A stretch of DNA of 64,000 nucleotides, from positions 4,057,502 through 4,121,501 of the forward strand of contig NZ_KI632509.1 in NCBI RefSeq assembly GCF_000504245.1. The letters run 5' to 3'. This stretch comes from Haloechinothrix halophila YIM 93223. GTDB lineage: Bacteria > Actinomycetota > Actinomycetes > Mycobacteriales > Pseudonocardiaceae. The translations under genes and the position numbers were made by a program. This document shows positions 38,529 through 48,034 of this stretch, one piece after another. The number at the start of each line of letters is the position of its first letter. Positions within the stretch are counted from its first letter, which is position 1. A model generated the notes under the pieces. The model ran no database searches, was not told the DNA's origin, and saw nothing but the letters and a program-made list of their open reading frames with translations.

Positions 38529-38606
38529 GCCACCAGCCTCCCGGCAGGTCATTCACGACGTGCCGGGAGTCTGAGATGGATAGCCGGAAACCGACCTCCG
38601 AAATAT

Positions 38607-38630
38607 CTTGACTTCAAGTCAACTTGAGGT
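38607..38630. promoter_or_regulatory. SoxR/MerR-type operator in the SDR-QueA promoter
   Basis: CTTGACTTCAAGT followed by CAACTTGAGGT forms a near-perfect dyad that closely fits the known SoxR box of actinobacteria (TTGACYTCAA, gap, TTGAGGT). TTGACT at 38608-38613 would be the -35, and GACGAT at 38633-38638 the -10 with a 19-bp spacer, as is usual for promoters activated by MerR-family proteins. The ATG follows six bases later. Confidence 0.7.
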
Positions 38631-38644
38631 TTGACGATGGAATC

Positions 38645-39358
38645 ATGACTGATTCCACGACACCGACCGCCGTTGTCACCGGCGGCTCACGCGGCCTCGG
38701 CCTCGCCACCGTCACCGAACTGGTGCACTCCGGCTGGCACGTCATCACCGGCGCACGCGACATCGACCGTCTCATCACCGCGACCGAAACCCTTCCCCCT
38801 GCGGCCGTGACCACCGTGCCCGGCGATGTCGCCGACCCCGCGCATCGGAGCGCGCTCGCAGCGGCGGCAGCCGAGCACGGGAAGGGCGCGTCGCTGGTCG
38901 TCCACAACGCGAGCGAGCTTGGCCCGAGTCCGATGCCCTCGCTCGCCACCTATCCGATCGAGTCGCTGGAACGGGTGTACGACGTCAACGTTCTCGCTCC
39001 CCTTGCGCTCACCCAACTCCTCCTACCGCAGTTGCGCGCCAACGCGGGCCACGTCGTCGCCATTTCGTCGGACGCGGCGACCGAGCCATACCCCGGATGG
39101 GGCGGTTACGGTCCGTCGAAGGCCGCGCTGGATCACCTGACCGCGATCCTCGGCGCGGAACATCCCGAACTGCGGGTGTACTCGTTCGACCCGGGCGACA
39201 TGAACACGGCGATGCACCAAGCGGCCTTCCCCGGCGAGGACATCAGCGACCGTCCGGATCCGGCCACGGTCGTGCCCGCACTGCTGCGGCTGCTCCGCTC
39301 CGACCTGCCGAGCGGCCGGTACCGCGGGGCGGATCTGACCGAAGCGGCGCTGGCATGA
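38645..39358 (+). CDS. Short-chain dehydrogenase/reductase behind a SoxR-type box
   Basis: 237-aa classical SDR with Rossmann motif VVTGGSRGLGLATV near the N-terminus, HNAS in place of the usual NNAG, catalytic Ser in AISSDAA, and YGPSKAALDHL with the Tyr-x3-Lys pair. Probably NADP(H)-dependent. The ATG at 38645 is chosen because the -10 lies six bases upstream. The stop overlaps the next start (ATGA). Substrate unknown; the operator suggests induction by redox-cycling or toxic aldehydes/quinones. Confidence 0.85.
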   Translation: MTDSTTPTAVVTGGSRGLGLATVTELVHSGWHVITGARDIDRLITATETLPPAAVTTVPGDVADPAHRSALAAAAAEHGKGASLVVHNASELGPSPMPSLATYPIESLERVYDVNVLAPLALTQLLLPQLRANAGHVVAISSDAATEPYPGWGGYGPSKAALDHLTAILGAEHPELRVYSFDPGDMNTAMHQAAFPGEDISDRPDPATVVPALLRLLRSDLPSGRYRGADLTEAALA

Positions 39359-40407
39359 CGGCGGTATCGCTCGCACCGACGACCCGTTTCACGCTCCCGC
39401 CCGATGCGGAAGCGACCGAACCACCGGAACACAGGGGTCTCGCCCGCGACGGCATCAGACTCCTGGTCGCCCGGCCATCGTCGATCGAGCACACCCGATT
39501 TCGCGATCTGACCGACTACATCGGACCGGGCGACGTCGTCGTGGTGAACACCTCGGCGACGCTGCCCGCCGCCATCGACGGCACCCGATCGGACGGCACA
39601 CACGTTCCGGTGCACGTGTCCACCCAGCTTGACGACGGCGACTGGGTCGTGGAGCTGCGCAGATCGGACGGGCACGGTCCCGATCTGGGCGTCAACCCCG
39701 GCGACGTCGTCACCCTGCCGGGCGGGACGCGGCTACGCCTGGTGTGGCCGTACCCGGATCCGGACGCGCTGCGCTCGCGGCTCTGGCGTGCCACGGTCAC
39801 GCCAGACATCGACGTGGTCGAGCACCTGACGCGGTTCGGCCGGCCGATCCAGTATGGCTATGTCGACCAGCGTTTCCCGCTCGCGGACTACCAGACCGTG
39901 TACGCGAACGAGCCGGGCAGCGCCGAGATGGCCAGCGCGGGCAGGCCGTTCACGGCGGAGCTCCTGGTGCGACTGCTGGCGGCGGGGGTGTCGGTGATGC
40001 CGATCGTGCTGCATACCGGGGTGTCGAGCCCTGAGCTGCACGAACCGCCCACACCGGAGCGGTTCGCCGTGCCCGCCGCGACCGCGGAACAGGTGACGGC
40101 GGCGCACGCGGCGGGACGTCAGGTCGTCGCCGTTGGCACCACGGTCACCCGGGCGTTGGAGACCGCGGCGACAGCGGACGGCATCGTGTCGGCGGCCGAG
40201 GGATGGACCGACCTCGTGCTCGGTCCGGATCGTCCCGCGCGCGTCGTCGACGGCCTGATCAGCGGGCTGCACCCGCCGGAAGCCAGTCACCTGCTGCTTC
40301 TCGAAGCCGTTGCCGGAGCGGAGCTGGTGGGATCCGCCTACAACGCGGCCGTGTCGCAGCGGTACCTGTGGCACGAGTTCGGGGACTCGATGTTGTTCCT
40401 CCCGTAG
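39355..40407 (+). CDS. QueA-like S-adenosylmethionine:tRNA ribosyltransferase-isomerase family protein
   Basis: 350-aa protein of the QueA family. Recognisable parts are FTLPPDAEATEPPEHRG, the DYIGPGDVVVVNTSATLPA segment, RFGRPIQYGYVDQRFPLADYQTVYA and GRQVVAVGTTVTRALE, LISGLHPPEASHLLLLEAV. True QueA makes epoxyqueuosine in tRNA, but no other queuosine gene is in view and most actinobacteria lack the pathway, so this is likely a paralogue with another role. It is translationally coupled to the SDR and shares its SoxR-type promoter. Five repeat units follow. Confidence 0.8.
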   Translation: MTAVSLAPTTRFTLPPDAEATEPPEHRGLARDGIRLLVARPSSIEHTRFRDLTDYIGPGDVVVVNTSATLPAAIDGTRSDGTHVPVHVSTQLDDGDWVVELRRSDGHGPDLGVNPGDVVTLPGGTRLRLVWPYPDPDALRSRLWRATVTPDIDVVEHLTRFGRPIQYGYVDQRFPLADYQTVYANEPGSAEMASAGRPFTAELLVRLLAAGVSVMPIVLHTGVSSPELHEPPTPERFAVPAATAEQVTAAHAAGRQVVAVGTTVTRALETAATADGIVSAAEGWTDLVLGPDRPARVVDGLISGLHPPEASHLLLLEAVAGAELVGSAYNAAVSQRYLWHEFGDSMLFLP

Positions 40408-40425
40408 CGGCGGTCGAAATGAGGA

Positions 40426-40538
40426 ACACAGCGTTCAGAACGAAAGACACAGCGTCGGGAGTGCAGGACACAGCGTCCAGAACGTCAGACACGACGTCAC
40501 GAGTGCAAGACACAGCGTCCGGAACGTCGGACACGATG
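40426..40538 (+). repeat. 21-nt-period intergenic repeat, copy F (5 units and a part)
   Basis: Five tandem units beginning ACACAGCGTC or ACACGACGTC, 19 bases after the queA-like stop. The longest array in the window. Because 21 is a multiple of three, the array is an open frame encoding seven-residue repeats, but there is no sign of translation. Confidence 0.8.
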
Positions 40539-40549
40539 CACTGGGGCGG

Positions 40550-41611
<1,062 letters not shown>

Positions 41612-41664
41612 CTACCCAGTGGTAAGGCTACCGAGGAACGCGCGTGCCGCCTACCGTCGATGTC

Positions 41665-41835
41665 GTGAGCACCGTCAAAGAACCCGAAACCTGGCAGCAG
41701 CTCATCGCTGACTGCGCCGACATCCCTCGCACGCTGAACCCGCACCCGGCAGTCATCCTGCCGCGTGCCGCACCGCAGTGGGAGGTCGACGAGAAGTGTG
41801 AGGCCCAGGTCGCCGACCTGGACGAGTACGTCTGA
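41665..41835 (+). CDS. Small acidic protein of unknown function
   Basis: 56-aa reading frame, not recognised. It contains PETWQQLIADC, NPHPAVILPRAAPQWEVDE and ends in an acidic QVADLDEYV tail. TACCGT stands seven bases before the GTG at 41665, the same spacing as at other leaderless genes here; a GTG at 41644 would give 63 aa. It is divergent from adoK and followed by a very strong hairpin, which supports a real transcript. Confidence 0.5.
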   Translation: MSTVKEPETWQQLIADCADIPRTLNPHPAVILPRAAPQWEVDEKCEAQVADLDEYV

Positions 41836-41862
41836 GGGCTCATTGAGCCGAGGGACCACCAA

Positions 41863-41911
41863 AATGACGTCGGGGCCGCGAGCCAGTTTGGCTCGCGGCC
41901 CCGACGTCATT
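41863..41911. terminator. Very long perfect hairpin between the small gene and the IscA gene
   Basis: 23-bp perfect stem (AATGACGTCGGGGCCGCG and on) with a 3-nt loop, 27 bases after the small gene's stop and 8 bases past the IscA stop. Bidirectional terminator; a shorter GGCTC/GAGCC stem lies just before it. Confidence 0.82.
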
Positions 41912-41918
41912 CGTCAGA

Positions 41919-42293
41919 TCAGTTGAAGGAGTCCCCGCACGCGCAGGAGCCGCCAGCGTTCGGGTTCTCGATGGTGAAGCCCTGCTTCTCGATCGAGTCG
42001 ACGAAGTCGATGACGGCGTTGTCCACGTAGGGGGCACTCATCCGGTCAACGGCCACCTGCAGGCCGTCGAAGTCGCGGAACAGGTCGCCGTCCAGCGTGC
42101 GCTCATCGAAGAACAGCTGGTAGCGCAGGCCGGCACAGCCACCAGGCTGCACGGCGATGCGCAGGTGCATGTCGTCCCGGCCCTCCTGCTCGAGCAGGGC
42201 CTTGGCCTTGGCGGCTGCGGTGTCGGTCAGCACGACACCGTGCGTCTCCGCTCCAGTCTCGGTCTGCGCGCCGCTCTGCTCAGCAGTCGTCAT
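41919..42293 (-). CDS. erpA: A-type iron-sulfur cluster carrier (IscA/ErpA family)
   Basis: 124-aa protein that delivers iron-sulfur clusters to client enzymes. The three conserved cysteines are Cys53 in GGCAGLRY and Cys117/Cys119 in GGSCACGDSF. Matches Rv2204c by position. Clients in this window may include LipA, BioB, NadA and aconitase. GGGAGAGCC precedes the ATG at 42293. The symbol follows the ErpA-like C-terminus and is tentative. Confidence 0.88.
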   Translation of the reverse strand: MTTAEQSGAQTETGAETHGVVLTDTAAAKAKALLEQEGRDDMHLRIAVQPGGCAGLRYQLFFDERTLDGDLFRDFDGLQVAVDRMSAPYVDNAVIDFVDSIEKQGFTIENPNAGGSCACGDSFN

Positions 42294-42481
42294 GGCTCTC
42301 CCATCGAGGTTCGCGCGTATCCTGTCTGCCACACGTCCAACGCTGTGGCCGCGCGGTCTGTTCCACGCAATCGCTTCCTTCCCATGGTGACATACGACGC
42401 GCTGGCAGGAACAACTCTGTGACATATCGTGCCCGGCGACCTCATGCACCCTTGACACCATCGGTGCAATACGCTGATGTC

Positions 42482-43162
42482 GTGAGGTTTTTGCGTCGAA
42501 ACAGCAGCTCATCGAACGAAGGCGCCGACGACACCGAGGACGTCGCCCTCGACCCCGACGCCACCGACGGCGAGACGTCGGCCGCGACCCGGTCCCACAC
42601 GCCGAAAAAGGGACGTCCGACCCCGAGCAGGCGAGACGCCGAGGGCCGGCGGCGCGGCCCAGTCGCGCCGCCGCCGAAGACGACCCGCGAGGCGATCAAA
42701 CGCAGCCGTCAGCAGCGCAAGACCAACCCGGTCAGCAAGGATGAGCGCAAGGCGCAGATGCGGGAGCGTCGCGAGCGCATGATGGCCGGTGACGAGCGGT
42801 ATCTGCTGCCGCGCGACCGCGGCCCGGTCAAGGCGTTCGTGCGGGACTGCGTCGACGCGCGGCACAACCTGCTCGGGATGTTCATGCCGCTGGCGATCGT
42901 CGTGTTCGTCTCGTTGCTCATCCCGAGCCTGGTAGTGCAGCGGTGGGCAACCCTGTTGACCATGGCGATGCTGGCAGCGATGGCGATCGAGGGTGTCGTC
43001 AACGGCAGGCGCATCACACGGCTGGCCAGGGAGAATTTCCCGAAGGAGACCATCAAGGGCCGCTCCATCGGCTGGTACGCCTTCATCCGGGCGAGCCAGA
43101 TCCGCAGGCTGCGCGTGCCGAAGCCGAGGGTGAAGCCGGGCGACCCGGTCAAGGTCTCATGA
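42482..43162 (+). CDS. DUF3043 membrane protein
   Basis: 226-aa protein with a long charged N-terminal half (acidic, then Arg/Lys-rich with ERKAQMRERRERMM and RYLLPRDRGPVKAFVRD) and two membrane segments (about 128-150 and 157-175), followed by a basic tail. This matches Rv2206, a DUF3043 family member of unknown role. The GTG at 42482 follows a TACGCT box by six bases. It overlaps cobT by ATGA, so the two are translated together. Confidence 0.82.
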   Translation: MRFLRRNSSSSNEGADDTEDVALDPDATDGETSAATRSHTPKKGRPTPSRRDAEGRRRGPVAPPPKTTREAIKRSRQQRKTNPVSKDERKAQMRERRERMMAGDERYLLPRDRGPVKAFVRDCVDARHNLLGMFMPLAIVVFVSLLIPSLVVQRWATLLTMAMLAAMAIEGVVNGRRITRLARENFPKETIKGRSIGWYAFIRASQIRRLRVPKPRVKPGDPVKVS

Positions 43163-44184
43163 GCTCCTCCGGCGAGGACACACTCCGCTTCGCCGAGGTC
43201 AGCCCGCCGGACGGCAGTGCCCGCGCCGCGACACTGTGCCTCGCTGGCGCCGATAACACGGTGGCCTCGCCCGCTGGCCCACTCGGGCTCGGCGTGCTCA
43301 CCACAGCCGCCGCATGGCTCGCCGGGTGCCAGGGCCAGTGCCCGCCCCGCCTGCCCTCGCGCACTCGCGTCGTCGTCTTCGCCGCCGATCACGGCATCGC
43401 CGCACGCGGTGTGTCCGCCCACGCGACCGGTACGACACGGAAGATGGTCACCGCGCTGACGTCGGGATCCGGCCCGCTGGCCACGGCCGCGGACGCGGTG
43501 GGCGCCGGGGTGCGGGTTGTCGACATCGGCCTCACCGACGGCGACGGCGAGCACGCGCTCGGGCACGGCAGCGAGCCCATCGACGTCGCCGACGCGCTGA
43601 CCGAGGCGGACACGCTCGCGGCGGTACGCGCGGGAATCACCGTGGCCGACGCGGAGATCGACTCCGGCACGGACCTGCTGATCGCGGGCAGTCTCGGTGT
43701 CGGTGGTACCACCGCCGCCGCCGCTGTCATCGCCGCGTTGACCGGCACCGAACCGGTCGCCGTCGTCGGTCGCGGCTCCGGCGTCGACGATCACGGCTGG
43801 GCCGCCAAGACCGCCGCCATCCGCGACGCGCTGCGCCGCGCGAAACCCCACCTCGCCGACCCGCTCGCGCTGCTGCGCACAGCGGGTGGCGCGGACATCG
43901 CCGCGTTGACCGGATTCCTGGCGCACGCCGCCGCCAGACGAACGCCAATCGTGCTCGGCGGGCTGCCGGTGTGCGCCGCCGCGATGCTGGCCGAGGAACT
44001 GGCGCCCGGCACCCGCGAGTGGCTGCTCGCGGCGAGCACCAGCACCGAACCCGCGCACGACCTGGCGCTGGAACACCTCAACCGCGCACCACTACTGGAC
44101 CTGCGGCTCGGTGGGGACGCCGACGCGGGCGTCGTCGCCACGGTGTCGCTGCTGACGACGACAGTGGGCGCCCTCGCCGACTGA
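43159..44184 (+). CDS. cobT: Nicotinate-nucleotide-dimethylbenzimidazole phosphoribosyltransferase
   Basis: Makes alpha-ribazole phosphate for the lower ligand of cobalamin. 341 aa. Family features are VVVFAADHGIAARGVS, ATGTTRKMV, GSLGVGGTTAAAAVIAAL, LRTAGGADIAALTGF and IVLGGLPVCAAAMLAE. Rv2207 is the counterpart. In mycobacteria cobS follows; here the next gene is on the other strand and cobS is absent from the window. The start overlaps the DUF3043 stop and the stop lies inside a hairpin. Confidence 0.92.
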   Translation: MSSSGEDTLRFAEVSPPDGSARAATLCLAGADNTVASPAGPLGLGVLTTAAAWLAGCQGQCPPRLPSRTRVVVFAADHGIAARGVSAHATGTTRKMVTALTSGSGPLATAADAVGAGVRVVDIGLTDGDGEHALGHGSEPIDVADALTEADTLAAVRAGITVADAEIDSGTDLLIAGSLGVGGTTAAAAVIAALTGTEPVAVVGRGSGVDDHGWAAKTAAIRDALRRAKPHLADPLALLRTAGGADIAALTGFLAHAAARRTPIVLGGLPVCAAAMLAEELAPGTREWLLAASTSTEPAHDLALEHLNRAPLLDLRLGGDADAGVVATVSLLTTTVGALAD

Positions 44185-44203
44185 TCCCGGCGAGGGCGCC
44201 CAC
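44164..44203. terminator. Hairpin between convergent cobT and ilvE
   Basis: 16-bp perfect stem GTGGGCGCCCTCGCCG with an 8-nt loop. The left arm includes the last codons of cobT; the right arm ends 3 bases before the ilvE stop. Confidence 0.78.
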
Positions 44204-44206
44204 GGT

Positions 44207-45310
44207 TCAGGAGAGCGGGTACTGCCAGCCGTGCGGGTCCTCGCGCCTGCCGGTCTGGATGCCCATGAGCTCCTCGCGCAGCCGCATGGTCAGCTCGCCC
44301 GGCTCGCCGCCTGCGATGCTGAACTCGCCACCGGCGTGCTTGACGTGGCCCACCGGGGTGATCACGGCGGCGGTACCGCAGGCGAACACTTCGGTCAGTT
44401 CGCCGGACACGGCGGTCTTCTCCCACTCCTCTGCCGAGAACTTGCGCTCTTCGACCTCGTAGCCGAAGTCCCGAGCCAGCGTGATCACCGAGTCGCGGGT
44501 GACGCCAGGTAGCAGCGTGCCGGTGAGCTCGGGCGTGACGACCCGCGCGTCTTCGCCTGAGCCGAGCACGAAGAACAAGTTCATGCCGCCGAGCTCTTCG
44601 ACCCACTCGTGGTTGGCCGCGTCGAGATAGACCACCTGGTCGCAGCCCTCCTCGACCGCCTTGGCCTGCGGCAGGAACGACGCGGCATAGTTACCGGCGC
44701 ACTTGGCGTACCCGGTGCCGCCAGGCGCGGCCCTGCTGTACTCCGTCGACATCCACAGCTTCACCGGCTTCGGGCCACTGGCGAAGTACGACCCTGCTGG
44801 CGAGGCGAACAGCGTGTACTGGTAAGAGGTCGCCGGCCGATTCACGCCGAGGCCGATCTCGGTGGAGATGGTGAACGGCCGCAGATACAGCGACGCTCCT
44901 TCCGCGTCCGGCACCCACCGGCCGTCGACCGCGATCAGCTCCCGCAGCGAGGCCAGGAACAGTTCCTCTGGCAGTTCGGCGATCGCCAACCTGCGCGCCG
45001 ATGTCCGGAAGCGGGCGGCGTTCATGTCGGGCCGGAAGGCCGCGATTGAGCCGTCCGGCTGCCGGTACGCCTTGAGTCCTTCGAAGATGGCCTGGCCGTA
45101 GTGCAACACGGATGTCGCGGGGTCGAGGGTGAACGGGGCGTAGGGCTTGACGGCGGCGTCGTGCCAGCCCTGCTCGGCACTCCAGCTGATGGTCACCATG
45201 TGGTCGGTGAATTGTGTGCCGAACCCCGGATTCGCCAATACCTCCGCAACGCGCTCCGGGGTCGCCGGGGACGGGCTGGGAGTGTGGGTAAATGGCATGG
45301 TGTTCGTCAT
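44207..45310 (-). CDS. ilvE: Branched-chain amino acid aminotransferase
   Basis: PLP enzyme of fold type IV, 367 aa, that makes leucine, isoleucine and valine from their keto acids. Landmarks are [38 protein letters not shown] with the PLP lysine, [21 protein letters not shown] and [15 protein letters not shown]. Matches Rv2210c. The ATG at 45310 has TACTGT six bases upstream, so leaderless transcription is likely, even though it also overlaps the stop of the membrane gene before it (ATGA). Confidence 0.95.
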   Translation of the reverse strand: MTNTMPFTHTPSPSPATPERVAEVLANPGFGTQFTDHMVTISWSAEQGWHDAAVKPYAPFTLDPATSVLHYGQAIFEGLKAYRQPDGSIAAFRPDMNAARFRTSARRLAIAELPEELFLASLRELIAVDGRWVPDAEGASLYLRPFTISTEIGLGVNRPATSYQYTLFASPAGSYFASGPKPVKLWMSTEYSRAAPGGTGYAKCAGNYAASFLPQAKAVEEGCDQVVYLDAANHEWVEELGGMNLFFVLGSGEDARVVTPELTGTLLPGVTRDSVITLARDFGYEVEERKFSAEEWEKTAVSGELTEVFACGTAAVITPVGHVKHAGGEFSIAGGEPGELTMRLREELMGIQTGRREDPHGWQYPLS

Positions 45311-46383
45311 GGGGGAACAGTATCGCTTGACGCGCGCGCACGGCACCGTCGGTTCCGTAAAAAGAATCCGGTCAGCATGTCACCGATCGTCAGTGTGGAC
45401 GCGACGGCGAGCGCCGTTGGCGGTCCGAGCAGGGTCGCGGCAGCGGCGAGCGCGTACCCGGTGACGACGATGGTGGCGCGGCGTCCGGTTGCCGCGCGGG
45501 CGGCGGGTCCGGTGGCCGCCAGTTCCCGCCGCGCCGAGGCAAGCACCGCGAGCAGGGCTGGCACCGTCGCCAGCACCACGACGGTGTTGAACAGCGTGGT
45601 CAGCGCGGTGGCGTCGGCGGCGGCGAGCGCGTCCCGCAGCGAGGTGTTCGCCAGGCCGAGCCGCACCGGGCCAAGCTGGTAGAGCGCGGCGATCGACACC
45701 GCGATGGCGAGCGTGGTGCCCACGGCGAGCCGGACGAGCGCGCCCGCGCGGCTGCCGTGCGGCACGTCGTCCGCTGCGTCGAGCGGTCGCTGACGTGTGC
45801 CGTCGGGTGCCGCGCGCGGTTCCCGGCGCGCGCCGTCGATGCCGTCAACGCCGTCGAACAGTGCCACGAACAACACGGCGGTGAGCAGCACGCCGGGCAG
45901 CGCGGCCACCACCCCAGCCAGCGTGATCTGCTCACCACCGAGCCCACTCGCAGCGGTGTTCGCCGGAGCGGCGGGGGCGAGACCGAAGCACACCCCGACG
46001 AACACCATCGCCGCGGCGGCCAGCACCACGGCGAGCGCCCGCCGCAGGGTGTCCGGCACGTCCAGCCACCCGGCCACGACACCAGCGAGGACCACAAGTC
46101 CCGCCGCGGCCAGTTCCCGCTCCCCCGGCACCAGGTACGCCGCCGCCGTGCCCGCGATCATCGCGGCGAGGGCGAGTCGGGTCCCGGCGCGCAGGCCGCG
46201 ACGAATGACACGTTCCCCGCCGTCAGCGCGGGGAAGACGTCGTTTTCCGCACGTGGCGACGATGCCACGATGCCGGGCGGCCCAGACGAATAGCGCGGCC
46301 AAGGCGATCCCCGCCGGAAAATACGGCCCCGCGACGGCGGCGCCAGCCGCGCAGGCGATGAGCAGACCAGCGCCGAGTATCAC
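45307..46383 (-). CDS. Polytopic membrane protein of unknown function
   Basis: 358-aa protein with about nine hydrophobic segments and a hydrophilic loop near residues 180-210 ([16 protein letters not shown]). By position it matches Rv2209, an uncharacterised integral membrane protein beside ilvE, but it is shorter and no family motif is recognised. The start is a GTG without a clear ribosome binding site. Its end overlaps ilvE by four bases. It may be a transporter. Confidence 0.68.
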   Translation of the reverse strand: MILGAGLLIACAAGAAVAGPYFPAGIALAALFVWAARHRGIVATCGKRRLPRADGGERVIRRGLRAGTRLALAAMIAGTAAAYLVPGERELAAAGLVVLAGVVAGWLDVPDTLRRALAVVLAAAAMVFVGVCFGLAPAAPANTAASGLGGEQITLAGVVAALPGVLLTAVLFVALFDGVDGIDGARREPRAAPDGTRQRPLDAADDVPHGSRAGALVRLAVGTTLAIAVSIAALYQLGPVRLGLANTSLRDALAAADATALTTLFNTVVVLATVPALLAVLASARRELAATGPAARAATGRRATIVVTGYALAAAATLLGPPTALAVASTLTIGDMLTGFFLRNRRCRARASSDTVPP

Positions 46384-46498
46384 TACTGATCACCACCTGT
46401 TGTCGCCTCGTGACCACCGAGGTCATTAGCATGGCGCACGTTCACACTGATTCCGCTGCTACCCCGGCGGCCAACGACGCATGCGCGAGGAGCCACAA

Positions 46499-48025
46499 GT
46501 GACCGTGCCGAAGTTCGCCCTGATCGACAACACCGATGACGCCATCGCCAAGCGAAAGGCGGAGGTCATCATCATTGGCACCGTCAAGGCGGGCACATCC
46601 AACGGCGGCCCGGCACTCGCGACCGGTGCGGACGTCGTCGACGAGGCGTTCGACGGCGGTCTCCTCGACGCACTGACCTCACTCGGGGCCACCGGCAAAG
46701 CCGAGGAACTGGTCAAGGTTCCCGCGTTCGGCAAGCTGGGCGCCACCGCGATCTACGCCGTCGGCCTCGGCACGGCGGAGGACGGCGAGATCACGGCGCA
46801 ACAGGTCCGGCTCGCGTCCGGCGCCGCGGCCCGCGCGCTGACCGACGTCTCCCGCGCCGTCACCACGCTGTCCGCCATCGACCTGCAGGCCGCTGTGGAG
46901 GGCACCGCGCTCGGCGCGTACAGCTTCACCGAGTACAAGTCCGAGCAGAACGGCGCGCCCGTCAGCGAGGTCGACGTCGTCGCCCCCGCCAGCGACGAGA
47001 AGGTCAAGGACGCCAAGAAGGCGCACGAGAAGACCGTCACGGCGGCGACCGCCATCGCGGAGGCCGTGATCATCGCGCGAGACCTGGTCAACACCCCGCC
47101 GAGCGACCTGTTCCCGGCATCCTTCGCCGACCGGGCCACCGCCCTCGCCAAAGAGCACGGCCTCGATGTCGAGGTGCTGGACGAGAAGGACCTGGAGCGC
47201 GAGGGCTACGGCGGCATCCTCGGCGTCGGCATCGGCTCATCGCGGCCGCCGAGGCTGGTGCGGCTGCACCACAAGGGCGACAAGAAGGCGAGCAAAGTCG
47301 CGCTGGTCGGCAAGGGCATCACGTTCGACACCGGTGGCATCTCGCTCAAGCCCGCCGCGGGCATGGACAAGATGACCTCTGACATGGCCGGAGCCGCCGC
47401 GATGCTGGCCACCGTGGTGCTGGCCGCCAAGCTGCGCTACCCGGTCGATGTCACCGCCTACCTGCCGCTCGCGGAGAACATGCCCTCGGCGACCGCCTAC
47501 CGGCCAGGCGATGTGCTGCGGATGTACGGCGGCAAGACCGTCGAGGTCCTCAACACCGATGCCGAGGGCAGGCTGGTGCTGGCCGACGCGATCGTGCGGG
47601 CCTGCGAGGACGAGCCGGACTACCTGGTCGAGACGTCGACGCTGACCGGCGCGCAGGTCGTCGCGCTTGGCAACCGGACAGCCGGGATCATGGGCTCGGA
47701 CGAGTTCCGCGACCGGGTGGCCACGCTCGCGCAGCGCACCGGCGAGGGCGGCTGGGCGATGCCGCTACCGGACGAGTTGCGCGGCGACCTGGACTCGACG
47801 CTGGCCGACCTGGCCAACGTGACCGGCCACCGCTGGGGCGGAATGCTGGTCGCCGGGGTGTTCCTGCGGGAGTTCGTCGCCGAGAACCTGCCGTGGGCGC
47901 ACATCGACATCGCTGGCCCCTCGTACAACAGCGACAGCCCATGGGGCTACACCGGCAAGGGCGGCACCGGCGTGCCGGTGCGCACGCTCGCCGCCGTGCT
48001 CGCCGACATCGCGGAGAACGGCTGA
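46499..48025 (+). CDS. pepA: Leucyl aminopeptidase (M17)
   Basis: Cytosolic dinuclear-metal aminopeptidase, 508 aa, counterpart of Rv2213 (PepB). The signature [12 protein letters not shown] is present, with [27 protein letters not shown] upstream giving the catalytic lysine and metal ligands (described in two parts), and [15 protein letters not shown] at the end. GTG at 46499 is chosen because GAGGAG lies 7 bases upstream. A SMI1/KNR4 gene follows after 9 bp. Confidence 0.93.
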   Translation: MTVPKFALIDNTDDAIAKRKAEVIIIGTVKAGTSNGGPALATGADVVDEAFDGGLLDALTSLGATGKAEELVKVPAFGKLGATAIYAVGLGTAEDGEITAQQVRLASGAAARALTDVSRAVTTLSAIDLQAAVEGTALGAYSFTEYKSEQNGAPVSEVDVVAPASDEKVKDAKKAHEKTVTAATAIAEAVIIARDLVNTPPSDLFPASFADRATALAKEHGLDVEVLDEKDLEREGYGGILGVGIGSSRPPRLVRLHHKGDKKASKVALVGKGITFDTGGISLKPAAGMDKMTSDMAGAAAMLATVVLAAKLRYPVDVTAYLPLAENMPSATAYRPGDVLRMYGGKTVEVLNTDAEGRLVLADAIVRACEDEPDYLVETSTLTGAQVVALGNRTAGIMGSDEFRDRVATLAQRTGEGGWAMPLPDELRGDLDSTLADLANVTGHRWGGMLVAGVFLREFVAENLPWAHIDIAGPSYNSDSPWGYTGKGGTGVPVRTLAAVLADIAENG

Positions 48026-48034
48026 CACCGGCAC

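Noticed and set aside
40426-40538. CRISPR array
   Set aside because: Units are contiguous, 21 nt long and imperfect, with no unique spacers and no cas genes.
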